From Heloderma charlesbogerti (Eukaryota > Chordata > Lepidosauria > Squamata > Helodermatidae): 64,000 bases of DNA. The stretch spans positions 620,001 to 684,000 of the forward strand of contig JANEZZ010002067.1 in assembly GCA_026122225.1 (NCBI GenBank). Direction: 5' to 3'. The first letter of the stretch is position 1, and each line of letters starts with the position of its first letter. A program made the position numbers and the translations under genes. This document shows positions 44,464-52,623 of this stretch, piece by piece. The notes below the pieces were generated by a model. It worked only from the letters and a program-made list of their open reading frames with translations. It was not told where the DNA came from and did no database searches.

Positions 44464-44737
44464 GCGCAGTGATGTGGAGGTGCCGTTCCACACAAACACC
44501 AGTCTGACACAAATGCAGCCTGCCTGCATACCTGAGGCTAGCCCACACGCTTCTTAGGCCTTTTTGTGAAGTGACTGCCATGATGTACAAGCCTGCTCAT
44601 AATCTTAAACTGAAAGTAGGGTTGATATTTAAAAGAGTTCTTCAAATTAATGTTAAGGTATTAAACTACTTTCTGACGACATTAGCAAAAGTGCAATGCT
44701 TCCATGGCAGTCAACCCAAGTCTTTTAATTAATTAGT

Positions 44738-44740
<3 letters not shown>
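44464..44740. other. no recognisable feature
   Basis: Nothing assigned. Confidence 0.35.

Positions 44741-44787
<47 letters not shown>
44741..44787. repeat. (CT)n microsatellite
   Basis: About 23 uninterrupted CT units. Confidence 0.92.
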
Positions 44788-44791
<4 letters not shown>

Positions 44792-45310
44792 TCGCCCTTG
44801 AATATATAAGTTTACAATCTGCATAACCTCAGTCTTGCATTTAGTGGTAAACTTGGCCAGAATTCATAAGCAGAGGTACAAGTAACAATGCAAACCAATG
44901 GAGCAAAAAGTTATCTAAATATTTTGCAATGTCAAAGAAAAGTTTGATTTGGATGAATGTTTCTGTTGGTCCTTAAGTTTAGTCAGTTTTACCTAGTTTT
45001 CCATTCCTTTTCCCAATTTTCATACTAACAATGTTTGTGTGACCTTTTCTTCACTCTTATTCAGAACAGGAATCAAAGCCAAAACAGAAAACTTACTTAG
45101 ATTCTATTTCATTTTTATCTTCTTTCCTTCATATTCCTCACATACACATTTCAAATGTAGATAATATAACAGTGCACAGAGTTAGTTTTTTTAAAAACCC
45201 ACAAAATATACAGCACAGAGAGTTGTACACTAAAGGAAGGCAATAGACAAAGCAATTATAACAGAAACATACATTTCAATATTCAGTATTAAGAAGACTC
45301 AACAGAAACA

Positions 45311-45484
45311 GTAGCCCTCTTCAGGCATTCCCCTCTGCATGCATACAGGGGGCTCTCCAGTTCAGAGCATCGCCTTCCATGCATACAGGGCAACAGAAAT
45401 GTGCAATGAGTGGGGTGGGGCCAGAGCATCCCACTCCTCATGAGTTCAGTGAAACCAGGAAGAAGAACACCTGAAGAGGGCTAG
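45311..45484. mobile_element. MITE with TAGCCCTCTTCAGG ends
   Basis: The left TAGCCCTCTTCAGGCATTCC and the right ACACCTGAAGAGGGCTA are inverted repeats. A related left end (AGCCCAATTCAGGCATTC) begins at about 45502. Target duplication not resolved. Confidence 0.55.
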
Positions 45485-45794
45485 ATTCATACAATACATA
45501 AGCCCAATTCAGGCATTCAAAAATACTCTTACCAGGCCATATGGAGGCCTATGCATGTACTGCTGTATACACATAGGCCTCCTTTCTATACATGTTCACA
45601 CCATATGCAAGGATGCTGAGAGAGGAAGGAATATGTAATGTGCACTATGTGGGGATAGAGTTATGCAGCATGGCCCCATTCCCCAACTGTGTGATTAGGT
45701 GACTTCTTAGAACACATTTCACGTTTTATACACAATGCTTCATGCTTTTTACTTATTTTTATGACACTTCAGTTGTTATCTTCAATAATCAATT

Positions 45795-45829
45795 AAATAT
45801 TAACACTCTCTCAATCTCTCTCTCTCTAC

Positions 45830-45870
<41 letters not shown>

Positions 45871-45920
45871 TATATATATACATACATACAGAGAGAGAGA
45901 GAAAGAGAGAGTTAATATTT
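45795..45920. repeat. inverted compound microsatellite
   Basis: Order: AAATATTAAC, (TC)n, (AT)n, (AC)n, (AT)n, (GA)n, GTTAATATTT. The unique flanks and the TC/GA tracts are mutually complementary, so the whole 125 bp can fold back. Confidence 0.8.
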
Positions 45921-46944
45921 AACTCTGTAGATGAATATGTAGGGAGAAGAATACATCAGCAGATAGGAAATGGTCTTGGTAACAACTCTTGAAAAATAAC
46001 AAATGTTGTACTAACAGAAATCTACTGCCAAGATTACGGCAGCAGACAAAGGAGGAACTGCTATTCCTTTACCTATAATTTGCATTAAAAGATTTTTCTT
46101 TACCATTAAGAAGCCCACACATTGCACTTAAATGTAGATTTATGCTGAATGTTCCAGACATACTGATTATACAAATATCAACATAATGATGCTTAGAAGA
46201 CAAGTTTGAGATTCCTTTGAGAGTCTGAGTTATAGGAAATGCAGGGATATTCAGAAACAATAGTTACTTTAGAAATTAAAACAATCTCTGTTTATTTCAG
46301 ATTAACATATTTTAATGACTTTTATCTAAATGTACTTTATCAGACAAATATATATGATGATATCACCAGATAGACTGCCTATAGGGAAATTAGCATTTTT
46401 TTTTTTTTAATAATAATGATGATGTATATATTAACTTACAATTAATCCAACATAAAATTAAAACCACATCTCTATATATCTCAGTGTGGTTCTGGACTGG
46501 TTTAGTAACTGAATTAGGTCACACAGAGTCTAGTACAGGGTCCTTTTAATTTATTCTAGTGCAGACATGTGCAGCCTCAATTCAGATCAGGACCACCGTG
46601 CTCTGGGAGAGAAAGATTAAACCTTCCCCTCCCCCACTGCTTTTTCCTAAAATGTCCTCCTGCATTACAGGGGGGTTGTTAACAACTGTATGAGGGGTGG
46701 GATTTCAGGAAAATGATAGGGGGAAGGTTTAATCTTCCTTTCCTGGATTGCAATGGTCTTGGGTCTGAATTGGGCCCATGTGCACTTACACTAGAGTAAA
46801 TAAAAAGTTAAAGCTAAGCTACATACTGCGTGATTAGTGTGATGTGCCATTGGGCTCTTAGAATTAGTTGCTCTGGTTGATAATAGGAGTGCTATGAGAA
46901 TTTGAAGAGGGATGCTCACATAGGCAAGCATCCCTGCTTGCGTT
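45921..46944. other. no recognisable gene
   Basis: AT-rich sequence without a recognised element. A hairpin-like pair (GGGGAAGGTTTAATC near 46721 and GATTAAACCTTCCCC near 46615) suggests one more foldback at about 46590-46760. Confidence 0.4.
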
Positions 46945-47690
46945 CTTTTTTTAAAAAAATACTTTTTATTCTATTTTTTAACTTTATAAATGAAATAAAC
47001 AATACCAACAACCTAATCAATAACTACAATTTCCCAACAATACAGTATTCTTAAGAGGACACAGCAATAACGGAAAAGAAAGAGAAAACAGAAGAAGGAG
47101 AAGGGGGGAACCATGAAAAAAAATATAAAGGATTATTTAAAGAAATTAAATTTAAACTCCATTACACAGAAACTTCAAATCCCATTCTGCTTAAAAATTA
47201 CACCTATAACATTGGCAATGTTACAATTCAGTACAGCATAAATAATCAACCTAACATTTCAATATCATATCATCAGTCTTATAGCAAGGAAGCAGGCCTA
47301 CAATTCATTTCCAGTAACCATATATTGCCCTTCAGCTAACATATAGTAATAAAGATTAACAATGTAACCAGCCAAAGATCTTACTAAACAGTAATAATGG
47401 TAATAATATTAAAAAAGGAGATTTAAAAGGACACATAATAATAACAACAAATCACTAATAAATGTTATAATGTTATATATTAATAAAGCTTAAAATCAAC
47501 CTCACAACAATCACTAATATATTTTGTACTAGATATATAAATGAGTGTATACACTGTACATCATATCATGAAGGATTTAAAGAAAAGAAGAAAAGAGAAA
47601 AAATAAAGGGGGGGGGAACCATCTCTGGCCTAGCCTGTATCTTCCAGACTAAACATAGGCAGTTAGCAAAACATGTTTGTAGATTCCAGT

Positions 47691-47864
47691 TCATGGTGCT
47701 GGAACAGAACTATCACGCGATTTTCCATTTAGCCACGCCTCCGCCATTTCATGATTTAGAAACTTCTTCATCTGGCCTTCAGAAAAAATGCAAAATGTAG
47801 CAGGATATTTTAAGTGATATTGTAAGTTCATTTGTTTTGCCATATTTTTTGCCTTGGTAAATTG
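47691..47864 (-). pseudogene. L1 ORF1p C-terminal domain fragment
   Basis: The minus strand reads FTKAKNMAKQMNLQYHLKYP, then ATFCIFSEGQMKKFLNHEMA and EAWLNGKSRD to a stop. This matches the C-terminal nucleic-acid-binding domain of L1 ORF1 proteins in position and pattern (LKYPATF resembles the LLYPARL-type motif). The frame is cut at 47864 by element E. Confidence 0.75.
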
Positions 47865-48563
47865 TAGGGATGGACAAAAGTCCCTTACCTTATCCTGCAG
47901 CTTGCTTCGCGGTGGGGGGGAGGCACTCCGTTCCTCCCCCCGAAATTCTGGGCGGTGTGGGAGGCGCCCCATCCCTCCCCGCCGAAATTCTGGCCGGGGG
48001 GGAGGCGCCCCGTCCCTCCGGCTGCGAATCTCGTCTCCTGCCGGGACGCAAATGGCGGCGGCCATAGCCGCCGCTGTTTGCATCCCTGCAGTCAGCCGTG
48101 ATAAGCTACGTAAATCTTTACATAGCCTATCACGGCTGACTTTTTGGGGGGGGGAAAAAGCACATACGCAAATGGCGGCGCCCATGGGCGCCGCCATTTG
48201 TGTTCCTTATTTGGGCACGTGTAGTCTACATAAACATTTATGTAGACTACAGCGAAAATAAGGGCAACGCTATAAGGGCCATTTGCGTACGCGTGTTGTT
48301 GTTTTTTTCACTCAGCCGTGATAGGCTACGTAAACATTTACATAGACACATGGAAAAAACTGACTGCCGCCGCTATTTGCATCCCGGCAGGACAGGAGGA
48401 TTCATGGCTGGAGGGACGGGATGCCTCCCCCCCGGCCAGAATTTCGGGGGAGAGGGATGGGGCGCCTCCCCCCAGCCAGAATTTTGGGGGGGAGGGATGG
48501 GGCGCCTACCCCCCACTGCGACTCAAGCTTCGGGATCAGGTAAGGGACTTTCGTACATCCCTA
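47865..48563. mobile_element. nested-palindrome element E (symmetric type-2 ends)
   Basis: TAGGGATGGACAAAAGTCCC at left and CGTACATCCCTA at right. Both ends carry the GC-rich minisatellite, inverted with respect to each other (left period 41: AAATT at 47943 and 47984; right period 40: AGAATTT at 48438 and 48478). The core has the CAAATGGCGGCG hairpin (48171-48200), the GTAGTCTACATAAACATTTA hairpin and two GTGATA(A/G)GCTACGTAAA hairpins, one broken. Outward GGTAAGG in both arms. No target duplication found. Confidence 0.82.
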
Positions 48564-48652
48564 TTTCCAGCCTCTCTTGCCAAACTCAGGATATAATTTT
48601 TTGTGGAGATTACTGCAAATTGGATATAATCATATAACCAGTCCCTTTGGCA
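48564..48652 (-). pseudogene. L1 ORF1 middle fragment between two insertions
   Basis: 89 bp that continue ORF1 between element F and element E. Translation is broken by two stops; the assignment rests on position. Confidence 0.5.
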
Positions 48653-48660
48653 TTTGACAC

Positions 48661-49574
48661 TAGAGATGTCAGAGAATTTATCCATGAATCTCAGGGAGGC
48701 TGAATGCAAGCGCATTCGGCCCCCCGAAATTGGTAGAGAAACAGTCTGCCCCCCCGCCTCCCCCTGGGATGGGACTTACCTTGCTCGAATGTCCCTGGCG
48801 GCAGTTCAGCGGCAATTCGGCAGCAGTTCAGCGGCGGCCAGTCTTCCGACCGGCTGCCACTGCCACCATTTCCAAGTAAAAAAACAAACAAACGTGATAG
48901 GCTACGTGAAGATTTACGTAGCCTATCATGGCTAGATTTTTAAAAACCACCGTGATAGGCTACGTAAATGTTTACGTAGCCTATCACGGCTGACTTGGGG
49001 GAAAAAAAAACCCGCGCGTACGCAAATGGCGGCGCCCATGGGCGCCGCCATTTGCATTCCTTATTTGGGCACATGTAGTCTACGTAGACATTTACGTAGA
49101 CTACGGCGAAAGTAAGGGGAACACAAATAGCATTGCCCTTATTTTCTCCGTAGTCTACGTAAATGTTTACATAGACTACACGTGCCAAAATAAGGAACGC
49201 AAATGGCGGTGCCTGTGGGCGCCGCCATTTGCGTATGCACTTCTTCTTTTTTTTAAATCACCCGTGATAGGCTACGTAAACATTTACGTAGCCTATCACG
49301 GCTGACTACAGGGACGCAAACGGCGGCAGCCAGAGCCGCCGCCATTTGCGTCCCGGCGGGAAATGAGGTTTCGCAGCCAGAGGGACAGGGCGCCTCCCCC
49401 CCAGCCAGAATTTCAGCAGGGAGTGACAGGGCGCCTCCCCCCCAGCCAGAATTTCAGCAGGGAGGGACAGGGCGCCTCCCCCCCGGCAAGAATTTCAGCG
49501 GGGAGGGACAGGGTGCCTCCCCCCCACCGCGAAGCAAGCTTCGGGATCAGGTAAGGGACTTTCGTCCATCCCTA
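48661..49574. mobile_element. nested-palindrome element F
   Basis: 914 bp with perfect TTTGACAC duplications (48653-48660, 49575-49582). Ends TAGAGATGTCAGAGAATTT and CGTCCATCCCTA. At least seven internal hairpins: 48893-48930, 48951-48989, 49021-49055 (GCAAATGGCGGCGCCCATGG), 49076-49105, 49149-49180, 49199-49233 and 49263-49301, plus a CGCAAACGGCGGC pair to 49350. A 41-bp-period minisatellite (AGAATTT at 49407, 49448, 49489) closes the right side. Outward donor-like GGTAAGT (minus 48774-48780) and GGTAAGG (plus 49550-49556). Confidence 0.92.
49370..49540. repeat. 41-bp minisatellite in element F
   Basis: About four units of the form GGGACAGGGCGCCTCCCCCC plus CAGCCAGAATTTCAGCAGG. The same spacing recurs in elements B and D and in the left end of E. 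Confidence 0.85.
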
Positions 49575-49582
49575 TTTGACAC

Positions 49583-50020
49583 ATAGAATACCTGCTCAGT
49601 ATCAAATGAATAATCAGATGTCACAAGGAGTATCTCATGCAGGATCTTATCTACAAAAGTAGACAGATTTACATGTGTAGGTGAATATTTAATACCAATA
49701 ATACGTACATTTGCTCTGCGTGCTAACGTCTCTAGTTGAGAAATTCTGACAGAAAAATAGTTGAAAAAACTGTGTGACGTAGTTTCATTCCCTGCCAGCC
49801 GATCTTGCAACTCGTTAACCTTCACCTCCATTTTTTGCCAAGAAGTGTTAATTAAATCCACAGTCCCTTGCAGGGTAGTGATGGAATTTTGGATAGTATC
49901 CAGCCTCTTAGCCTGTGCTGCAAATTGCAAGGACAAAGTTTTTATCAAAGCAAGTAACTCCTCTGTATCTCCACTTCTCAAAGCCTTTGCCAAGGAAGGG
50001 GTGGGGGTGGGGGGGCGGAG
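49583..50020 (-). pseudogene. L1 ORF1p N-terminal and coiled-coil region
   Basis: The minus strand reads LRSGDTEELLALIKTLSLQF, then a heptad-rich stretch (AKRLDTIQNSITTLQGTVDL, WQKMEVKVNELQDRL) and RISQLETLARRANVRIIGI, the L1 ORF1 coiled coil passing into the RRM. The typical ends of helix and RRM follow (FVDKILHEIL, FDTEQVFYVSN). The frame continues until element F cuts it. The apparent start at 49993 is TTG, so the real ATG is upstream or lost. Confidence 0.85.
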
Positions 50021-50629
50021 ATACTTTTTTTCGCCTTAGTGTAGTTATCCTTCTCTTCAAAGGAATCTTGCAGGTCCTCAAATATTGATATTTCTTAATC
50101 CATTCCTCAGATGTTGTTGGCGTTTCTTAATCCAAAACTACAGTGGAGCACATCAACCCTAGTTTCTCCTAATTAGGAGGTTCAAACAGCTTTGAGCGAT
50201 GATTAAGCTCTGGCAAACTAGCCCCGGAGTACAGCTCCCTGCTACCACGCCAAGAGAGCTGTTCTTCCAAAACATCATCCAGAGCTGCTCCCGCCTCCCC
50301 TTTTAATTCCAGGGGAGAGATAGTTAGAAAGGTTTTTCAACCTTTTAAAAAGCTGTTTGAGATAGCGTCTCGTGGAGACCCCATGGGAAGCTGCAAGGGT
50401 GACATTGGCTCTGACTGGAAGTCCCCTGCTTGAATTCTTATAGGCAGAACTAAGGCCTTGAATCTATTCCAACCTCTCTGCTTCCACCTTTCCTAACCCA
50501 AGATCTTATTATTTAGATATTATACCACTGACTTTGCTTGCTGCTGATTTATCTTTACACCAAGTTTACACTCAGCTATCTTCTCCAAGCTTGCTGTATC
50601 TCTTGACTCCCAGCCATGATATGTTGACC

Positions 50630-50900
50630 CATTTCACATGATCACCACAGCCCACCATGGTTTGGTTAAGCCTGCGGCATGTGTCAGCACATGCCAAGCA
50701 TTTCTGGAATATTCAAGCCATGGTCACAGCTTGTCATGTCATCCAAACCCAGGTGGTGGGGGTTGTGCAAGGGTTGGGTAATCCTTGCACAATTCACAGC
50801 AGCCATGTTTGGATGACACGAGAAGCTGTGGCTTGAACATTCCAAAAGGCCACCTGCATATGCCAGCATGCAGCACAGCCCACTGCGGCTTAAATAAGCA
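50630..50900. mobile_element. foldback MITE
   Basis: GGAATATTCAAGCCATGGTC near 50706 pairs with GCTGTGGCTTGAACATTCC near 50827. TCATCCAAAC pairs with GTTTGGATGA, and CAGCCCACCATGGTTTGG is answered by CAGCCCACTGCGGCTTAAA. TIR and duplication not resolved. Confidence 0.6.
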
Positions 50901-50939
50901 GTTGCTTATTTGATCAGTGTCCTGCTTGTCTCTAAGCTA

Positions 50940-51540
50940 GGCAAATACAGTTTACCAGGCAAATATGGATATTCCTGAGAGAGGTCAGAGATATAGCCAA
51001 GGTCAAACACATAGGATATCTATCAAGTGTAATCAGAGTTTTGAAAAGGCAATATCAGGCAGAGGATATCTATCAAGTGTAATCAGAGTTTTGAAAAGGC
51101 AATATCAGCTCCAAACCAGTCAGGATACAAGAGCAACAGCATTATTTCCAGCACAAGCAGCTAGGCTGAAACTGAATGCTTATATAGCCAGAGCCTCCTG
51201 AGCCCCACCAGGGCTCAGCTGTAGTTCATTCTAGCCCTCTGGCAAGAGTCCTGCTCGTGAGGAGTCATTTCTGCTTGAGGAGTCCTCCTTTGTAATCAAG
51301 CACTCTTTCTCAAAGGAGCCTCACTGGTTTGCCTCTTGAGGCGATGGTGCTCCTGGGGACAGGCGGATGCTCAGCCCCTTGCAGGGATGGACCTGTGACC
51401 ATCCCCCCCAGGGGCCCAGGCTCCTCCTGGTCTTCTGACATGGCCTGTTCTGGGGTCCCCTTGATCTCTGGGAGCTCTAGCTCCTCCTCTGAGGAGGATT
51501 CTTCCAGTGGAGGCATGAAAATTGTGCAAAGCAGCCTATT
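50940..51540 (-). mobile_element. LTR-like fragment with TATA box and 50-bp duplication
   Basis: On the minus strand an acidic coding-like stretch (51516-51310; EESSSEEELELPE) precedes GGCTATATAAGC, a TATA-like box at about 51186. About 70 bp downstream lies a 45-bp segment repeated at a 50-bp period (51063-51107, then 51013-51057). Such an order could be the end of an internal region plus U3/R of an LTR retroelement. I see no TG...CA pair or second LTR, so this is tentative. Confidence 0.3.
51013..51107. repeat. 50-bp-period tandem duplication
   Basis: Two copies beginning AGGATATCTATCAAGTGTAA and ending AAAAGGCAATATCAG, identical over 45 bp and spaced 50 bp apart. Confidence 0.95.
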
Positions 51541-51566
51541 GTGTCAAAGAAGGTTGGGATCCAAAG

Positions 51567-51965
51567 TAGGGACAGCCAAACTCACCCACTGTCACCTTGT
51601 GCATCACTTGTTGGAACCCCACTGGCTGCCCAACCCTGCTGAATGGTCCATGGGCACCCCACGAGTGGTGCATGGTGTTCTGCTTACCCATGAGCCGCCA
51701 TTTTGCTTTCTCATGAGCCACCATCTAATTAGACCATTTATACATGCAACTTTGCTTAAATGGCACTTACAGCCACCATTTTGCACAATATGGCCATTTA
51801 CATAAAAAGCTTACCTGTGGTTTTCTGCAAAATGGTGGCTCATGGGTAATCTTGGTGCATGCTGAGTCAGGCAAACATGGGGGTCCATGGACTAGTGTCT
51901 GGGAAGCCAAGCGGGAGGATGTCTGCCAGACTCCACCCCCTTCTCAGACTTCCACAACATCCCTA
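51567..51965. mobile_element. TAGGGA foldback MITE
   Basis: Perfect ATCCAAAG duplications (51559-51566, 51966-51973). Ends TAGGGACAGCC and CCACAACATCCCTA. Internal pairs include GCCGCCATTTTGC and AGCCACCATTTTGCAC facing GCAAAATGGTGGCT. The right 60 bp share GCCAAGCGGGAGGATGTCTG-type sequence with 61894-62346 in inverse orientation. Confidence 0.88.
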
Positions 51966-51973
51966 ATCCAAAG

Positions 51974-52465
51974 GGGCAAGCACAGAGTAGTTATGCACTG
52001 GAGTTTTCCCATCTTGCTTCCTAGTATAGCCTATGTACTCACCCTCCAAAATCCACTCCTGAGGACTAAGATGCCCTCCAGAGCAGAATGTGATGAGGCT
52101 CAGAGGGATGAAGTTGGGGGGAAATTGACATGGAAGTGCTTTCTGCTCTTGCCTGGCAGAATACAACCCTGGCCACAGCATGTTATTTTGAAGAGGAAAT
52201 GAACAAGGTAGTTAATAAAATAGTCTGCTCATCATATATTGTCTGGTTGTCTGGATCACCATCTGTTTTGTGCGTGCCGTGCATCCCATGGGAAATGTCA
52301 TGCAGAGTCTTTCCACTCATGCATCAAGCAACTCAGAATGCACCAACAATTTTCCCATACCTGGAAGTGGTCTATTATAAACTAGAATTCTTTGCTTTCC
52401 ATAGATGTCTATCGAACCTGGCTACCCATGTGGCTCTCTGCATACCAGCCAAAATTTTCAACACA
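51974..52465. other. no recognisable gene
   Basis: Nothing assigned. Confidence 0.4.
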
Positions 52466-52473
52466 CATTAGAG

Positions 52474-52615
52474 CAAGAGTGGGAAACTTGTGGCACAGCA
52501 CTCCAGAAGTTTTACCCTACAACTTCCCATCAACCCTATCCAGCATAGCTAGTGGAGAGGGATGATGGGAGATGTGGGACAAAACCTCTGGAGTACCACA
52601 AGTTTCCCACCCTTG
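52474..52615. mobile_element. short hAT MITE
   Basis: 142 bp with TIR CAAGAGTGGGAAACTTGTGG and, reversed, CAAGGGTGGGAAACTTGTGG. Flanked by perfect CATTAGAG (52466-52473, 52616-52623). Interior related to the CTCCCATCA/GATGGGAG family of 8761-8896. Confidence 0.9.
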
Positions 52616-52623
52616 CATTAGAG

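Larger units (their letters stand above)
46945..50460 (-). mobile_element. half-L1-like retroelement (ORF1 + poly-A, no ORF2)
   Basis: On the minus strand the order is a 5' leader (about 50460-50000), L1 ORF1 (49993 down to 47691), about 730 bp of AT-rich 3' sequence and an A-rich tail with an AATAAA signal (46945-46972). No endonuclease or reverse transcriptase sequence follows ORF1. That is the layout of HAL1-type half-L1 elements, which borrow L1 enzymes. Elements E and F are inserted in ORF1. Removing them leaves about 1.9 kb. The 5' limit is approximate. Confidence 0.65.

Noticed and set aside
48893..49301. Regularly recurring palindromic repeats resembling a CRISPR array
   Set aside because: Repeats are inverted about a central axis, differ between copies, have no uniform unique spacers, sit inside a transposon with an 8-bp target duplication, and the genome is a vertebrate's.
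51310..51516. Acidic 68-codon minus-strand frame (EESSSEEELELPE)
   Set aside because: Could be a coding relic of a retroelement, but it is too short and has no identifiable domain, start context or partner, so it is not called as a host gene.
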